Shown: in pieces, positions 30,709 through 45,500 of the stretch | Layout: every line of letters begins with the position of its first letter | Numbering within the stretch: position 1 is the first letter of the stretch | NCBI GenBank assembly: GCA_963070105.1 | Contig: OY718807.1 | Coordinates: forward strand, 4,685,001-4,749,000 | DNA: 64,000 nt | Reading direction: 5' to 3' | From: Litomosoides sigmodontis | Taxonomy: Eukaryota > Nematoda > Chromadorea > Rhabditida > Onchocercidae | Translations under genes and position numbers: made by a program | The notes under the pieces: model-generated | What the model was told of the DNA's origin: nothing | Database searches by the model: none | What the model saw: the letters and a program-made list of their open reading frames with translations, nothing else

Positions 30709-33700
30709 ACAAATATCAAATTCATTTCTTAAATTCAACTTCTGCTTGATGGGAAAATAAACAAAAAAGCTGTAGTGCGTATTGTTTTGATAATTAATGG
30801 AATGACAACGATAACTATCGCTGTTGAAGATAACTATCGTTATGTTTCAAATTTAAATTTCCATTCAATTCATGAGCATCGCTTCGAAAAAGTTGATAAT
30901 GAATTTGATAGACTTTCACGCCTTCACGTTAGCATCGTTGAGGAGTTGCGGCAAGGAATTGAAAATGTTTCATCGATCATTTGAAATGTTTTTATCCCTC
31001 ACTCGTAAGACATTCATGCTGCTAGACTGCAGCGAATTCAGCTTCAGGCTCCGTCACTAGGAAGGAAGAAAGGGGGAACTCCCGGAAACTCTCATAGTAG
31101 GGAAGTATTCCCTTTGATCCACCCGACGATACGTGAATTTCTCAGACGGACAACACTTCTTTCCCCTCCTCCTCTTCCTTATCACTTACTGTTTATTTTA
31201 ACTTCCTCTCGTCCAATGCACTAACAGCCTTTTCAATTATAGTACGGTCAACCAGTTCGCTTCCAGCCACCGCTTGAAATGATTGCTACAAGTTGTCGTC
31301 TCAAATGAATCGTCCAGGAAATTCCGTTCGGTGGGAATAAATGAGGAGCCTCGTTATTAATGTCACATTAAATTCACATTTGACATTTCAGGTCTTATGA
31401 CATTAGTGAAATTATGAGCCATAGAAAGATCACTTGCAACTTAGAAATGAAATGAAAAGACTGTAAAATTTAAGCGAATGCTCTTTAAAATGTTTTCTTA
31501 CTTAAAAAAATTTCAAACAATAAATGGTTCAAAAATTGTGATCGCAACAGACATTACTCGCAACAGACATCACTGTGTCGATCGCTTCAACTGCGTGCTT
31601 TCCAACTTCTGCCACAACTTTGATGAATTTAAACAAATTTATTTTTTCAACCTTTTATCGATCAAATGCAAATTTTATTTTAAACTCTTAGTTATACGAA
31701 TAGTTTTATCGTTTTTCACTAATTCTTTCTGCTACTTTGTACAAAACTTTAACTTTACAACCACTCACTTCTAATGAATGATCGATTGTGTTGGCTTTTC
31801 AACTGAGTGAGCAGTTTAGCTTTCAAAAATTCGAAAGGTGCGGGATTTACAGTTCTGGGAACTACAACCAAGACAATCAAATCATGACTTTCATCGGCTC
31901 ACGCTGATCACTGATTATTGAGCAATGCAAAAGATTGATTCCGATTGCTGATCACTTATTCTATTCGTAATTTCTGCTCTTTTCAATTTTTGAGTTAAAA
32001 ATAAATTTGTTACACTTCGAAAGAAATGATTAATTGCATATTTGTTTGTTGTGTTTTCGAATATCTTCTTTTTGCTTATTTTTTCCATTTTTGTTTTTTT
32101 CACAATTACAGCTTAAAGGGTTACTGAACTCAACAAGATGAAAAATTTATTTCAATTTTTATTGCTGTAGTCGAAATCAGTCGAAAAAGATGTCGTATAA
32201 GTAATGATTGAGCACTGAAGGAGATTGCTGTAGAGTTCTTAAATTTAAATTATTGCTGTAATAATTTGGGATGATAATTTTACACATTTAATCTTATTTC
32301 CACCCACTCTGCCACATAATTTTCGAGCACGTTTATTGCAAATCCTTCGTTTGCATGAAATTTCACGCGACAATTTTTCGTCTCTTCCACTTTAATCTCT
32401 CCGATGATATGCTTTATCGCTATGTGTTAGTTAACATTTCCAACTGTTTCCATGAATGGTTCCGATCGGATTAATTGATATTGGAAGCTGAAACACACCA
32501 AGTACCGCGCCACCGTCACCTCATAATGAAACGATTAATAATTTTATTGGTGACATTTTGCGTGCCATAAAAATATTGCATTTTCATTCCTATTGGTACC
32601 TACTCCACCACCGCCACCACCACCGCCACCACCACCGCCACCACCACCACCACCACCACCATTATCTTCATCGCTATCGTTATCATTGCCACTATCATAA
32701 TTGTCATTTCACTTGAGCTTGTTCTAACTTCGCATTGGTTGCTTAACATTAAAATTTATCGAATTGAATTCGTCGAAAATACATTAAATCTTAATATGAT
32801 TACTGCAATAATTCTACCACAACGTATTCTACAATTTCTTTCTGAAAGGATCACGTACGTCACGTTGAAAAAATTTTTTTTAATTATTTTTTTTAATTTC
32901 ATACTGCAGCAGTTTCACATATTCGATTGTGTGAACTTTATTTAAGTATTGCATTTCAAAGGACCTGTTAATTGTTTAACCCCTAACTTGTCACTTATTA
33001 ATTTTAACGGTTGCTTTTCCTTCCTTTTTTTGGGGGAACATAATTAAATCCTAACAAGCTCATTCTAATTTGCCTAGTTTTAAAATTTGCTGAAGTGGCA
33101 CTAACATGGTTAATTTCTTTTTCCTGATTTTTTTGTAATTTCAATATCTACCAAATTGTCAGTAATTAACGGAAATTTTAGTAGGTAACAGTTTGTCTTC
33201 AATTGTCACCGATGCACGTCCATTATTGAGCACGTAAAATGCATCGTTTAAAATTCATCTTTTTGATCTTACAAGAATGGTTGCGATCAGTGGAAGTCCA
33301 TCCAATCATCCGACTATATGTAAATGTGATCCGCCTGAAAACTCATAAATATCACTTGCAATAATTATTTCGTTAACGCTTGGAAAAGAGAAATTGAGGA
33401 GGAACACTTTGAAATAATCGTTGCTTAGGAAAAATTGGTATTTCAATTTATTGTTGTTTAATAAAGGAAGCTTTATTTATGTCTGTTTTGAGATGAATTG
33501 TAACAGCTGTAAATTATGGAAATGAACTTGCTCCCTGATCCAAGCAGTGGTTGCATTTCAAGTTTTTGCAAATTCAAATGAAATCTTCTGAAATGAAGGA
33601 GGTGGATGGAGAGGATGGGGAAAGATGAAAGGCGAAAAGGATCGGACCGGGGATAAACCTGTCCGATATTTTCTTTAATTTAGCTGATTTAATGATTCAA

Positions 33701-35853
33701 AAAATAAAACCGGTCTTGAATGCAACAAACGTGGGATTTGAATACTGAATATTTCTCCACTTCAACTTCCCTCAGTGCAATGTAATGCTTCAAATTTGAA
33801 GCGTCGCTGCAATTAACAACACTTGGCAAGCGATGGAATTTGCGATGCGTTATGGTTTGCTTTGTACAAATCGTCCATTCCTCACTTAACTCCAATTTCT
33901 CTTTCCTGTCGCTGCTAATTGTAATTTGAAACTTTAAAAATTACTTAAATCACTGATAGCATTGAAACTGGAGAAGGATTGCCTTCGATGGTTCGCTTTC
34001 TTTGAAATATTCACAAATTTAAAAAATTCTTGTTGTATGTTTTTCGTGAAAACTTAAAATTTTTGACGAGTGAAACTAGGGTTTACGACTATCAGACGGT
34101 TTACGTGCTATCACTCCCTTACAGTGGCTTGTCAGATAATTGCATTAATTGGTGGGAAAAATGTAAACTAATTGTTGAAATTTTTTCCTTTGTTTTTGAA
34201 ACAGTTGCATTTGTAGTTAAACGTTTTTGGTTTAGAAGAAATAAAATTTAAAAAATGACACTGTCGAAAGATATAAAATTAATTCGTGTTTTTCAGTTAT
34301 AACCACTCACCACGCTAGAAATGCCTGCTTTGCATGAAAGTTAAACATCGTTTTTGATAGTGTGGCGGTGTGATTCTTTGATGCGACTGTGAAATAGCAC
34401 TGGTAGTACTGTTATCAAAAGTTAGTAAAAGAAAATGAATGGTGAAGGTGATAGGATAGCTATGAATTTTTTTGCAATAAATCTGTCTAAACATAAAGGA
34501 GCAGGAGGTGATGCTTTCTTATCAATTCCAAATTTTTTTATTAATTTAAGCTGGCCAAATGGATTGCTGTCTTTTATAAAATAATACATTTATCAGTTAT
34601 TTCTATTCAAAATTAATTTTAATTACTTGGTTATTCGATTGATAAACTATTATTTCACTTAATGAATTCGAATTACCTGATAATTCGATCAAAATTTGCA
34701 TTTCCAAAAAGCATTGCTTACTAATATCTTTATTTTCCGGAAAATATCACCAAAACGACAATGTTTCGGCAATTCGTTAAGCTTGAAGTGCGAGGCTTTG
34801 AAATTCCTAATCCTTTATTCCGCTTACTCACTCCATTTCAATTCTTCCCTTCCAATGCATTTCAGTACAATTAATTTCAACAGAGCAGGCGAAAATTCAG
34901 TTTTATCCATTTAATTCTGCTGTAAATAGCGTATTTGTTGATGGAAAAGCAGAAATGAAAAAAAAATCGTGAAATTTAATATTGCGCGATGTTTGAAAAA
35001 CAAGTTTTTCCTTGTGAAACAGGTAGCGCGCATCACCTACCAGTGTGATATGTTAGCTGACGCATAAACAGGCGTTAATTCAAGTTTTCCCCGATAGGTT
35101 GTCCTTTTATTGAGCTAAATGAAATTTCCACTATCATGCATTGCTACCGAAAATATCGAAAGGCTAGCCACTTTTTTCAGATTTTTCCTCATCACAAGAA
35201 GACCAGTGACAAAGTTCAACGTTCAGTATGTCAGTCTTCTTCCACTGATAACTGAATCGTTGGCGTTTTTAGTTGCGGCACAGTGCCTGACGTAAAAATC
35301 TTCCACCTCTGCTGGAAGTAATAAAACATCACGAAAGTATCAAATTTGAAAAATGAAAAATTTATGTCCGAAAAAATTTTATTTGAAAACCGGAGAAAAC
35401 AAAGTAAAGGGATTATTAAGCGCATTGTGGGCGCTAATTAAAATTGTATGGCAATGTTATTTAAAACAGGAGAATTAAGTTTAATTATAATTTGTTGCTG
35501 AATCTGTCAAATTGCGTTCACTGCTGCTTTTTCTAGCATTCATTCCGAAACTTAATTAATTCACTTAATTTTATGATCAATTTGCGCTTCAGTAGAAATT
35601 ACTCTGTTAAGTGTTGCGATAATCTCACAGATTTTATCAGACCAACCGGGAATAAATTAAAATTTGTTTTCATATTTCTATGGCTTATAATATTTGCAAC
35701 ATTTCGAATAAAACACTCTCAGCAAATCCATTTCGCAAGCTAACTTCTCCTCTGATCGGATCCGCAAAGTGTGAAAGAGCACAAAATTTCAATTCGCTTT
35801 TTCGAGTTTCAATTCCTTTTTCTCAAATTACGCCTTCCAAATGTAATTTTCAG
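30709..35853. other. Long intergenic region upstream of the ion-channel gene
   Basis: Five kilobases without a supported gene. All open frames are short, AT-biased and without signal peptides or recognised domains. It holds a (CCA)n tract at 32604-32662 and presumably the promoter and enhancers of the channel gene at its right end. Confidence 0.5.
32604..32662. repeat. (CCA)n / (CCG-CCA) trinucleotide tract
   Basis: About 19 triplets of CCA, with CCG at a regular spacing in the first half. It is followed by a short ATC/ATT-rich degenerate triplet stretch. It lies outside any supported exon. Confidence 0.95.
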
Positions 35854-38670
35854 ATGTTAGCAATAACGATTGCGATACTTTTACGTGTGATTTTTGTGTT
35901 GGCCGCAAAAGGCGATGAATCGTCGTCTGCCGCGGACGAGTCGCAAAATCTCCGCTTGGATCCCATTCCCAGCCTGTTCAGCTTGAACACGTGCCAATAT
36001 CTGAAGAATGTGTCCGGTAAAGTTCAGTTCTGAAATTTCCGGCATTTCCATTTAATAAGAGAGCAGAGAGAGTGAACAGTTAAATGAATCAGTCAGCGCA
36101 CGCAACGGTTTGCTTCATTTTTCATTGGAGCAAAAAACGGGTGGAAATTTTAGAAATTGAAAACAATTCCTTTTTCGGATCACTTCTTCCAAAATTTCAA
36201 TTTCAAAAAAAAAAAGAAACAGAGTGGTCAAATGAATTAATTAGATTCCTTGAATGTTTAGCGATTTCAGATATTGAAACGTTAAACAGACATCAATTTG
36301 AAATACTCGAGCAGTGCTTGTATTATTATTTGGCTGCGGAAGCTCAACGGAAAACACAATATTTCAACGCGATCCACGCACTTGCAGCTTTTCCACCGGA
36401 AACCATCGGTTTAAAGGGTTCACGTGTTCGAGTACTTTTTCAGCAGATAACACTTCAGCATTTTGTCATGGTGAGTAACCTGAAAATTTTGAAACTTAAT
36501 TAAATTAAGAAAAAATTTAAAGCGAAAATTTCATGTTTTAAAACAAACGATCGAATTTATATTTTCCTTATTTTATTCGTACTCTGAGCAATTTGCATTT
36601 TGCAATCCATAGAAATATTTGAAGATTGAAGGGGAAAGTGGTGGAAAGATTTCGAAAGGTTGTACTGCAATAAAAATTAGTTACGGATATTTACACTTTC
36701 AGGTCCATTTCATTAATTTCGTCTAATTCAATTCAGCAGGTTTATTGTTGCAGAAATTCGCACAAATCGGGCGATTATAAAAATAAATTATTGATTCCTA
36801 CAAATTGAGCACAGAAAAAGAATGTTACAACAGCTGCCTGTATTTTCGTCGAAATATATCCTTAAATATTTGATGCTAATAGAAAAAAATTGATGAAATT
36901 CAATTTGAAAACTTCAAAATAATTGTTTCAGAATGAATTTTTGAGAGAGTTAAACATCAACGGTTACATTATTGTGTTTTGGGATGACAATCGGCTTAGC
37001 TGGAGCGAGGAGCAATGGAAATTGAAAAAACTGGAAATTAATTCCGTTAGTCACGTCTGGGTACCAATGCTTACTGCGCAAACGTAAAGAAATTAATTCA
37101 AATTTTACAACTTTCAAAATGGAGTTAAAATTAAAATATTAAATAATTTCTCACTAATTTATGGTCAGCAAAGATTTTCTCTAAAACTCCATTTAAAATT
37201 TCCCAAATGCAACATTTCTTTAGATTTGACACAGCGCTTCGCAACGGTGATCTAATGGAAATACGACGTGTATCGGTAAACAGTAATGGTACCATCCGTG
37301 CTATTATCAATTTTTCCCTTCGAACATTCTGTGACGATTCAGATTTCAAAAATTTTCCCAACGACGTGTACAAATGTTGCTATCAAATTGAGCCACATAT
37401 TAATCAGGTTCGATTTTTAATAAAAAAGTTTAAATTAAATAAGTCATAGCAATCCCAATGTATTCAATGAAGTCCTTTCAATTAACTAAAATCTAAGTTG
37501 CATTTTTTTTCGTTTTTAATATAAATTAAATTAAGCAAAAGATATAAATCCCAAAATGTGTATTTTAGGGCGGAATTCAATTTATCGCCTCAGGTCGACC
37601 AGTTTTTACGGATGCGAAATATTTCCGTGACAATGGCTGGTATATTTCCGGGAGCACACCAACTGTTCAGATAATGCAAGATTCACAGGTTCCACAGGTA
37701 CCAATTGATTGATATTTTGATGTTTTTTGCAAAAATTTAACTGCAAACTTTTGAAATCATTTCACTGAATTAGTTTTGTATTAAAAGTTAACTTACATAT
37801 CTTAAAATCACTTTGAACAATTTCAGTTTGGCTTCTGCTTAAACCTAAAACGCTCCGCGAAATCGCTGGACATTGAATTATCGTTGCCCAATACGGTCAC
37901 TTCGATCCTTTTCCTCCTAACACCTTTACTTGGCCAAATTCATTTACAAATATTTGCAAAGATATTTGTGCTTTTCCTCCAATTCTCAACACTTCAACTC
38001 TTTTCTGCACTTATTTCACCACATCTTGGCTCCTCCGCTTCAACGCCTACCATACGTACGCTTTTTGGTTTTGAAATTAAAATTTATGCAAATTTACCCT
38101 TACAAGAAGGAGTCATTTCGTTTCTCGTTTCTAAAAGAGAAATCTTGATAGAAATTCATATGATGAAATTTCAGTGCGATTTTTGGAATTTGCTACAATA
38201 ATAAATTTGCTCAGCATATCAATATCCATTACGTTATGGACGTGTAGCAAAATTCGTCGAAATCTTCCACCATGGAATTGGCTTATAAGGTGTATCATGA
38301 AATTTTGTTTTTTTTTTGAAAAAATTTTCAATCTAAATTAACAAAAGTTTGTTTATTGTTCGATGATAATTGTTAATAATAATCGTTATCAAGCGATTCA
38401 CTTCTAACTATTCCCATAGAAACGAACAGAAAAAAAGAATTCGAAACGACTAACTAATTTAATTGAGAATTTTTCAGGACATCGGAACTTATCAACAAAT
38501 GCATCTGCGTGTTCAATTCCACAGATAATTGCATATCACTGAACGAAAATAAGGTGCCCGCAAGAAGTAATTATCAGGAAGACTGGACGAATGCGTTCAT
38601 TGCCATTCATGGCGTTGCCGTCTTCCTCTTATCATTCATTTTCATCCTCGGCTACTTGCTCTTATCATAA
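35854..38670 (+). CDS. Divergent Cys-loop ligand-gated ion channel subunit
   Basis: About 493 residues in eight exons with consistent phase (35854-36017, 36154-36470, 36932-37086, 37223-37405, 37569-37699, about 37828-38060, 38177-38288, about 38480-38670). The TTTTCAG acceptor directly precedes the ATG. A signal peptide (MLAITIAILLRVIFVLAAKG) leads into the extracellular domain. Landmarks are VFWDDNRLSWSEEQW, VWVPMLTAQT, a Cys loop CDDSDFKNFPNDVYKC at about residues 246-261, and DNGWYISG. Four hydrophobic segments follow, with KIRRNLPPWNWL after M3 and a last M4 ending LGYLLLS. Oddities are an extra helical-looking stretch of about 100 residues before the binding domain, 14 rather than 13 residues between the Cys-loop cysteines, and an M2 (about LQIFAKIFVLFLQFSTLQL) without the usual GEK entry motif. 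Ligand and ion selectivity cannot be assigned. It is a membrane receptor subunit, possibly accessory or non-conducting. Confidence 0.88.
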
Positions 38671-39675
38671 TAGATGCTGAAATTATCATAATTTATTCCA
38701 ACGACACCACTCCTAATCAAATCAACGGAGCGGTTGGAAGAGATAACGTGTATGAATGCGAATATTTTCATTTTTATTCAAAAATTTTTCCTCTTTTTTG
38801 GCAAAAAAAAATGAAGAAAGGCCACAAAGACGTGTAACTTATAGAATTACCTGTAAAATGTCGACTTATCACTAAATTACTGTTTAATTAATCGATTACT
38901 TTAAAACCTGTATAAAATCGAAAATTCAAGCACATAGCATTGTAATTTAATTAATTTTCAAACAGCAGCGGCGAATTTCAGCAATTAGTTTGATAACATA
39001 AATTTAGCTTTAAAAAATTATACTTCTTATCTTTTCAAAATTGCGTCAGCAAATTTATCATCATCATTATTGTTTTCAAAAGAAAAAAAACACCCAATGC
39101 TTTCAAAGCTAAATTTTCTTTCTAACTCATTTTAGATGTAAAAGTTAAATTATGTGATTTTTCATCTTTTTCGCTATCAATTTGAATTTTCTCCGATGGA
39201 ATAAAAAAAGTCAAAATAGAATTTGTGGAAATGTTCAGAACTCCTGAATTGAACTAATTAATTTTACTGGAAGGTGAATATCGTGGCGCTAGCGGCAGGA
39301 GAACCGCTAACTTGATAATCGTTCGTAGTTGAAAGATTCGACTTTCAAATCAGAGGAGGAACTTCCAGACAGTGAAAATTCTCTCGTCTGAAACTTAGCG
39401 TTCATCTCCTTCGCTTGAATTATCAGATCAAAAAACTCGGACTTTCGGAACAGTTAAATCAAAAAAATTGAAAAAAAATTCAACGCATGAAGTAGTCAGA
39501 AAACTTATTAGGAATAGAGAGAACTGCTTGCGGAATCATTTCACACTTATCATACACGCGAACGAAGAGTAGAGGGCTTGTCTTGTTGCAACACGCGCAG
39601 TAATGAAATGAAATTCTTTTCATTTTCATCATTTGAATAACTGCTTCATTCACCACAGAAAGAACGAAAACGAGA

Positions 39676-39748
39676 AACAGACAAACAAATAAACAAACAA
39701 ACAAATAAACGAACAAATGAACAAACGAAAAAACAAGCAAACAAATAA
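39676..39748. repeat. AAAC/AAAT tetranucleotide tract
   Basis: An imperfect run of ACAA, ATAA and CGAA tetramers over about 70 bp. A similar, shorter tract recurs near 50766-50796. Confidence 0.85.
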
Positions 39749-40063
39749 GCCCAATATATTCAAGCTAACCGAAGAAAAGGGAATTGCTCTCACAGTCACA
39801 ATCATTTCATTTTTTTTAGCAGAAGAAACGGATGAATTGTTAAATGAAATGTGGCAAATTTGAATGCCTATTTTCCTTTTAAAGAATACATTTGAATGAA
39901 TACTGATTGTGTCCTGGCAAGCAAGCTATCACAGTTGGCTAAAATGAAGATTCACAGCTCGTAAGTAAGTATTACGTACATAAGAATTAGAGAATTTGCA
40001 AATATCTTCATGTTTACAGCGAATAAAAAATTTCATGTGGAAATTAACAATAACAACAAGAAT

Positions 40064-40591
<528 letters not shown>

Positions 40592-40783
40592 TAATAGAAG
40601 GTAAGAACTGAGAAAGACGACGCAACAATTTCAAGAAACGTTATCCGTTTGCAGAATACCGTGTTTAGTTTTCTCCTCGTTTAAAGAACTGACAACGTCA
40701 AAAATGGAATGAGTGGAAGTAAATTCTTTGCATAAATTAGTAACACAATCAACTCCTTATATTCACCACGCGGAAGCCAGCCG

Positions 40784-42334
40784 CTAAAGGACGCCCGCAT
40801 TACTTTTTCTGGCGTCAACACTCTGTCGTGCGGCAGCGTCTGAACTGTTCGCTGATTTTGGTGACGTACCGAAGATCATTTGCGATTCGTGCCTCTCTTC
40901 TGAGCAATCGGCTGCTATGGACATAAAGGTGGGTAGTTTGGTGAGTTTCGCCAGCACGATCGGATCGCCCAGCTTATTCTTTTCTGACTCAGCATATCGT
41001 AATGAACTGAAAAAATTTCCACTTCACGGGAAGCTTGACGATCCCCTACAGCTATAAAAAATATCCGTCGTCCATCCAAATCATTTGCATAGATAGGAAG
41101 CCAATGAATCTCTGATGGAAATCTTTACTTCTGCAAGCGAAGCGCTACGCCCTGTTATTAAAATAACTGACCTGACTAATTTGAAATATCAAGACTAACC
41201 CTCGCATTCCATCTAGTGTTTCACTGGCTCGCATTAATTTCTGTTTTTGTCTAGCGCCCGCTAAGCCATGCTTCAGTGCTTCCTGCAGTGCTACTATCTG
41301 ACTTGTCCCACTGTTGCTAGTTTTTTGCACTTTTTCCTTCTCATCCACAGCTCCGACATGATTTGCCAGTTGTCGGCCAGCCTGCGGCGATGAAACAGGT
41401 CCATTACCAATGAGTGCAGTGGGCTGTCGTTGCTGCGCGGAGGTGTACAACTCGTCTGCTACATCTATCGAAGCTCTCTGAAATTACCTTCTTCAGTGAC
41501 CGCCTCTTACACTTCCATTTCCATCAATACAACATTGAGAAAAATCCTTTCGAAACGACCCCTTATCAGGCAATCATCACTTAACCTCGCCATAAACACT
41601 AAACTCAGTTACAAATTCAAATCCAAACTCAGAATGGAGAAATAAGAATCAAAATTTCAAGAATGCGAGGTTCAGTGACAGAAGATTGATTGCTTTTTCA
41701 ATTGTTATGAGAAAGCACACAATATTCAAGGTCAAGGGAAATGACCAGTTCATTTTGAGCACTGGGTCGACATGCTCGGTTTGATATAAGATACATCAGC
41801 ATTTCATTATCACAAACAATATTTTGTTATAAGGTTATTCGAACCCGCTGAAATTCACAACAACAACCAAAAATTAAGTAAAACTCGATTTCCAGATATT
41901 TTCAACATCTTTTTGATCGTTGAAATTGCTTGAAAATAGACGTGATTATTTGAAGTGGCAGACTATGATTGCAAACATTACGCTATGCAACTGTGCTTTG
42001 CTTGTAATCGATGCTTCCGTCTGTCTCGGCGGATACATGGCTGTTGCTAAATGTGATGAAGCAGGTTCCATTTCACTGAAAAACAGGGATTTTCTTTTAA
42101 CAAATTCATTTTATTTTGCACTTACACCTCTACCATAAAAATGTTTAAATAGTAATGCAAAACAACGAAGTCTCAGAAAAAACTTCTAGAAAGTATTTAT
42201 GAAGAGTGAAAAACTTACGAATGTAATGATTCCTTAAGCTGTTCCTCCGAAGCTAATGTTCTGTGTTCCACTGAAACTGATGTTTGAAGTCGACCGTATT
42301 TCTTCCTTTTATTATCAACACTTTCGTCTTTCAT
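40784..42334 (-). CDS. Unrecognised gene about 200 nt downstream of dyc-1, or its alternative 3' end
   Basis: Four exons join perfectly in phase: 42347-42219, 42075-41982, 41477-41200 and 41006-40784. The first ATG is at 42334 (MKDESVDNKRKKYGRLQ), 13 nt after an ATTGCAG acceptor. The predicted 236 residues are hydrophilic, with a probable helix SQIVALQEALKHGLAGARQK and the block LGDPIVLAKLTKLPTF, ending ARKSNAGVL. There is no signal peptide and no recognised domain. No donor in the last dyc-1 exon fits the phase needed to reach exon 1, and the acceptor lies 202 nt after the dyc-1 stop. That is typical spacing between genes of a nematode operon. The alternative is that these are extra 3' exons of dyc-1 reached by a splice I did not find. 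Confidence 0.6.
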
Positions 42335-42549
42335 TCCCTTTTGTTTTCTGCAATAATTTCATTAGTAGTTACTGCATTGGAATGATAATTCGTAGGGCAG
42401 GATACTTCACTGCCGTAAATACTACGAATGGATCAAAAATTACTGGTTGTCCATAGGTGCGGGATAAACACATTTGATTTAGATAAACCACTCACTTCGT
42501 TACAATTATGCCTTAATTGTGTGATTTTGCTATATTTAACAGAATAGAA

Positions 42550-45500
42550 TTATTCTCCAATGATAGGATCAAAACCGAACTCAGAGGTCTTTCTTGATAT
42601 GTTTGGGCTTTCATCGACATTTTCTGTAATTGTACTACCAACTGCGTCCACATCTTTCCGTTTCGTTTCCCAAAGCTTTGGATTGAATGACATTCGTTTG
42701 AACATCGTTCCACCCCTAAGTACTCTTGATCGTTCTTTCATACGCCGAGAAAAGGATGAAGAATTTTGTTCTTCATCATCCTGCAAAAAATTAAATGCAA
42801 TAAACAGATTCAACACATTTGTCTATGTGTCGTAAAAATTCCGATAACGACTTTGGTATATATCACAACTGAATTATTAAGGACCTGATAAGGTGCAGAC
42901 AATTAGGATGCTAAGAAATTATGCTACACGTATCACAGTAAGCAGTTAGACTTACTGTCCTTGATTTGCATACTGTGATTACTCTTAACAAATACACAGA
43001 AAGCTATTAGCAAAATTTTGCCCCAAAAGAAATAATTTTTCATTAACCTTGCTTGTTTCGAAATTTTGACTTCGTGATGGATAAGCCTGATAACTGGGAG
43101 CATAGTTGTCGATGGATGACGATCGCGCAGAGCAAAATGATGGCAAATTTGGCATAACCTGTGGAAAAAATTATTTCTATAATTTCTCCAGAGGAAATTT
43201 ACGTAAAGAGAAATATTTCAAGCATTTGACTCTTAGCTTACTGCTAGAATTTAGCAATTCCATAATTTCTTTCATTTTGAGAAAGTGACAGTTTAGTTTA
43301 AAGTCAAATCAATTAAGTCACACATAAACAATTGTGAGAAATTCAATCACCTGCGGATTTGACATTAATACATCCAAATGCGGTCCAGGAATAGATATCA
43401 GTCGTTGTTGCTGAATGAATGGCAGTGATACTTTCTCATACTGATCCGAGGAACTATAATCCGTTGTATCCTGGAAGTTTGTAAAAATACTTCTATGGTG
43501 AAAGACAACAGAATTTGAAATTTCTATCAAAAATTCCGCAACAACATTTACCAAACGAAAATTTTTAAAAGAAAGAGAACTCAGTGAAATGAAGAATTGT
43601 ACTAGCGATCATCCACTGATTTGCAGTCAGAATAACTGCACGTATGTGAATTCAGGAAAAGAAAATCATCCATCAACTAGGAAATTAACTTAAGCAGAAA
43701 AACAACTAAATTCAATCAAATCGACTTGAAAAATGGTGTAAAAACATGTTACATTAATACCATAATAACACTTAAGTCAACGAAGGTCCGATAGTACCAA
43801 ATGTTAATACCTTAACCGACACAGCCACATATTCTCGATCAGTAAATGTAATAGATAGTACCGTTTCACTGAACAACTGGAAATGTAACTACTTCAATAA
43901 TACTTTTAACTATGAGAACTTGAATCTAATACCTCTGCTCCGCTTTCTGGCTCAGTTCGGGCTTCGAAATCGTCTATCGTACGCATATTCCTTGTTGACG
44001 AAGTATTCTTCGATCCTTCAGGTGGCAACGAGCCTGCGCGTATGTCTGCTAACGATTGCAACTAAAGAATACACCAATTACTTTAAAAAGATATAATTAA
44101 AAAAAAAGTCCAATCAAAAAACTCTCGACCAATGGAAATTTAAAATCAATTTAAATAGAGTTTGAAATTTAAATTCTGCTAGAGAGAAACAAGAGCCGCT
44201 GGGACCTGATATGGCTTTGAAGGGTCAACTGGTGGTGGTCCAGGTACTTTCGCTTCGCTCTTATACTGTTCTTGCAATGAAATAGTCATCTGTGATGTTC
44301 GTGTTGATTCTGTATCCCTAACTGGCAGCGCTACAGATTCTGGTTGTCCCTTTGATGACTGAAATGTGAACTTTAAATGAATTTTCAATGAATTAAAAAA
44401 AATTATATCTGGCTAAAATTCCCTTAGCTTGCGCCATACGAAACCAGATTAATAAAGATATGCAAGAGATGGAATAAAATGCTTCATCACTGCTTTTCTC
44501 ACTTTTCACAACCACAAAAAAGTGTACCGTCTGAGTGATTTGTTCTTGAATTTCCTCGGCAAGTTTTGTTTCGAGCGATTGTAGCCTTAGGACGAGTGCT
44601 TGTACTTGATCTAACAATTCACGATTGGCATTTAAGAGCTGATGCGTTCGAGACTGAAATAGTATGATGTGATATTAACATTTCAAATGATGCAACATGT
44701 ACAAAAGGAAGAAAGAGACACCAATGAAAATAACAGGAAGAAATGGTAGAACACTACTTTAATTCAAATCTTTTCCACCTATTCGAAAACGATTCAATTC
44801 CGAGAAAATGGACGACTATTTTCCAGAAGCTGCTAAGTTAACAATTACTTTCGTCAACGATAAACTATGATACATGTAAGCATCTACACGCACAACTCGA
44901 ATGTAGCACATCTTCAAGTTCAATTTTAACCAACCAAATAATCTATTGCCAGATGAAATGATACCAACTAAATTGCTCAACGATTGGAAGAGAAAGTGAA
45001 GCCTTTTCTTAAAGGACAATTTAGTTTGAGGAAATGTTCAACAAATATCAACAGAAAGCAGTACAAATGCCTAGACCAGTATTTCAATGGAAAAAAATAA
45101 TTTTCTAGTCTGTCAATACGAGAAGGCCTTCGCCAAATTTCAATCATTTAGTTGAATCAAAACAATGAAACATCACGACACATTTAAAATTCTGTTGGCT
45201 GACTTTTGATTAGAATATGAAAGGAAAAATAAGCAGTACAAACTTGAGCTTCTATTCGGGCAGTTGTTTCACTTGTCAATTGATCTCTCAATAATTGCAC
45301 CTGGTAGCTAGCCACTTGGACCGTCTGTTGAGCTTGATCTAACTGCGAGCGTATTAAATGCTGATTGTACTGTAGATATAGTAAATGAATAATTTTAGAC
45401 TTGACAGAAATCATTGGCTCTACCTGCACAAGAACTTAGCAACATTTCATTTGCATATAAATAATCTGATACGATCCTATAGAGCTATAGAGGTCAGATT

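Noticed and set aside
31010..31200. Slightly GC-richer patch in the 31-kb intergenic region
   Set aside because: No open frame with splice support and no RNA structure could be recognised.
39281..39370. Local stem-loops (TTGAAAG ... CTTTCAA around ATTCGA) resembling a tRNA T-arm
   Set aside because: I could not form a full cloverleaf with acceptor, D and anticodon stems, so no tRNA is called.
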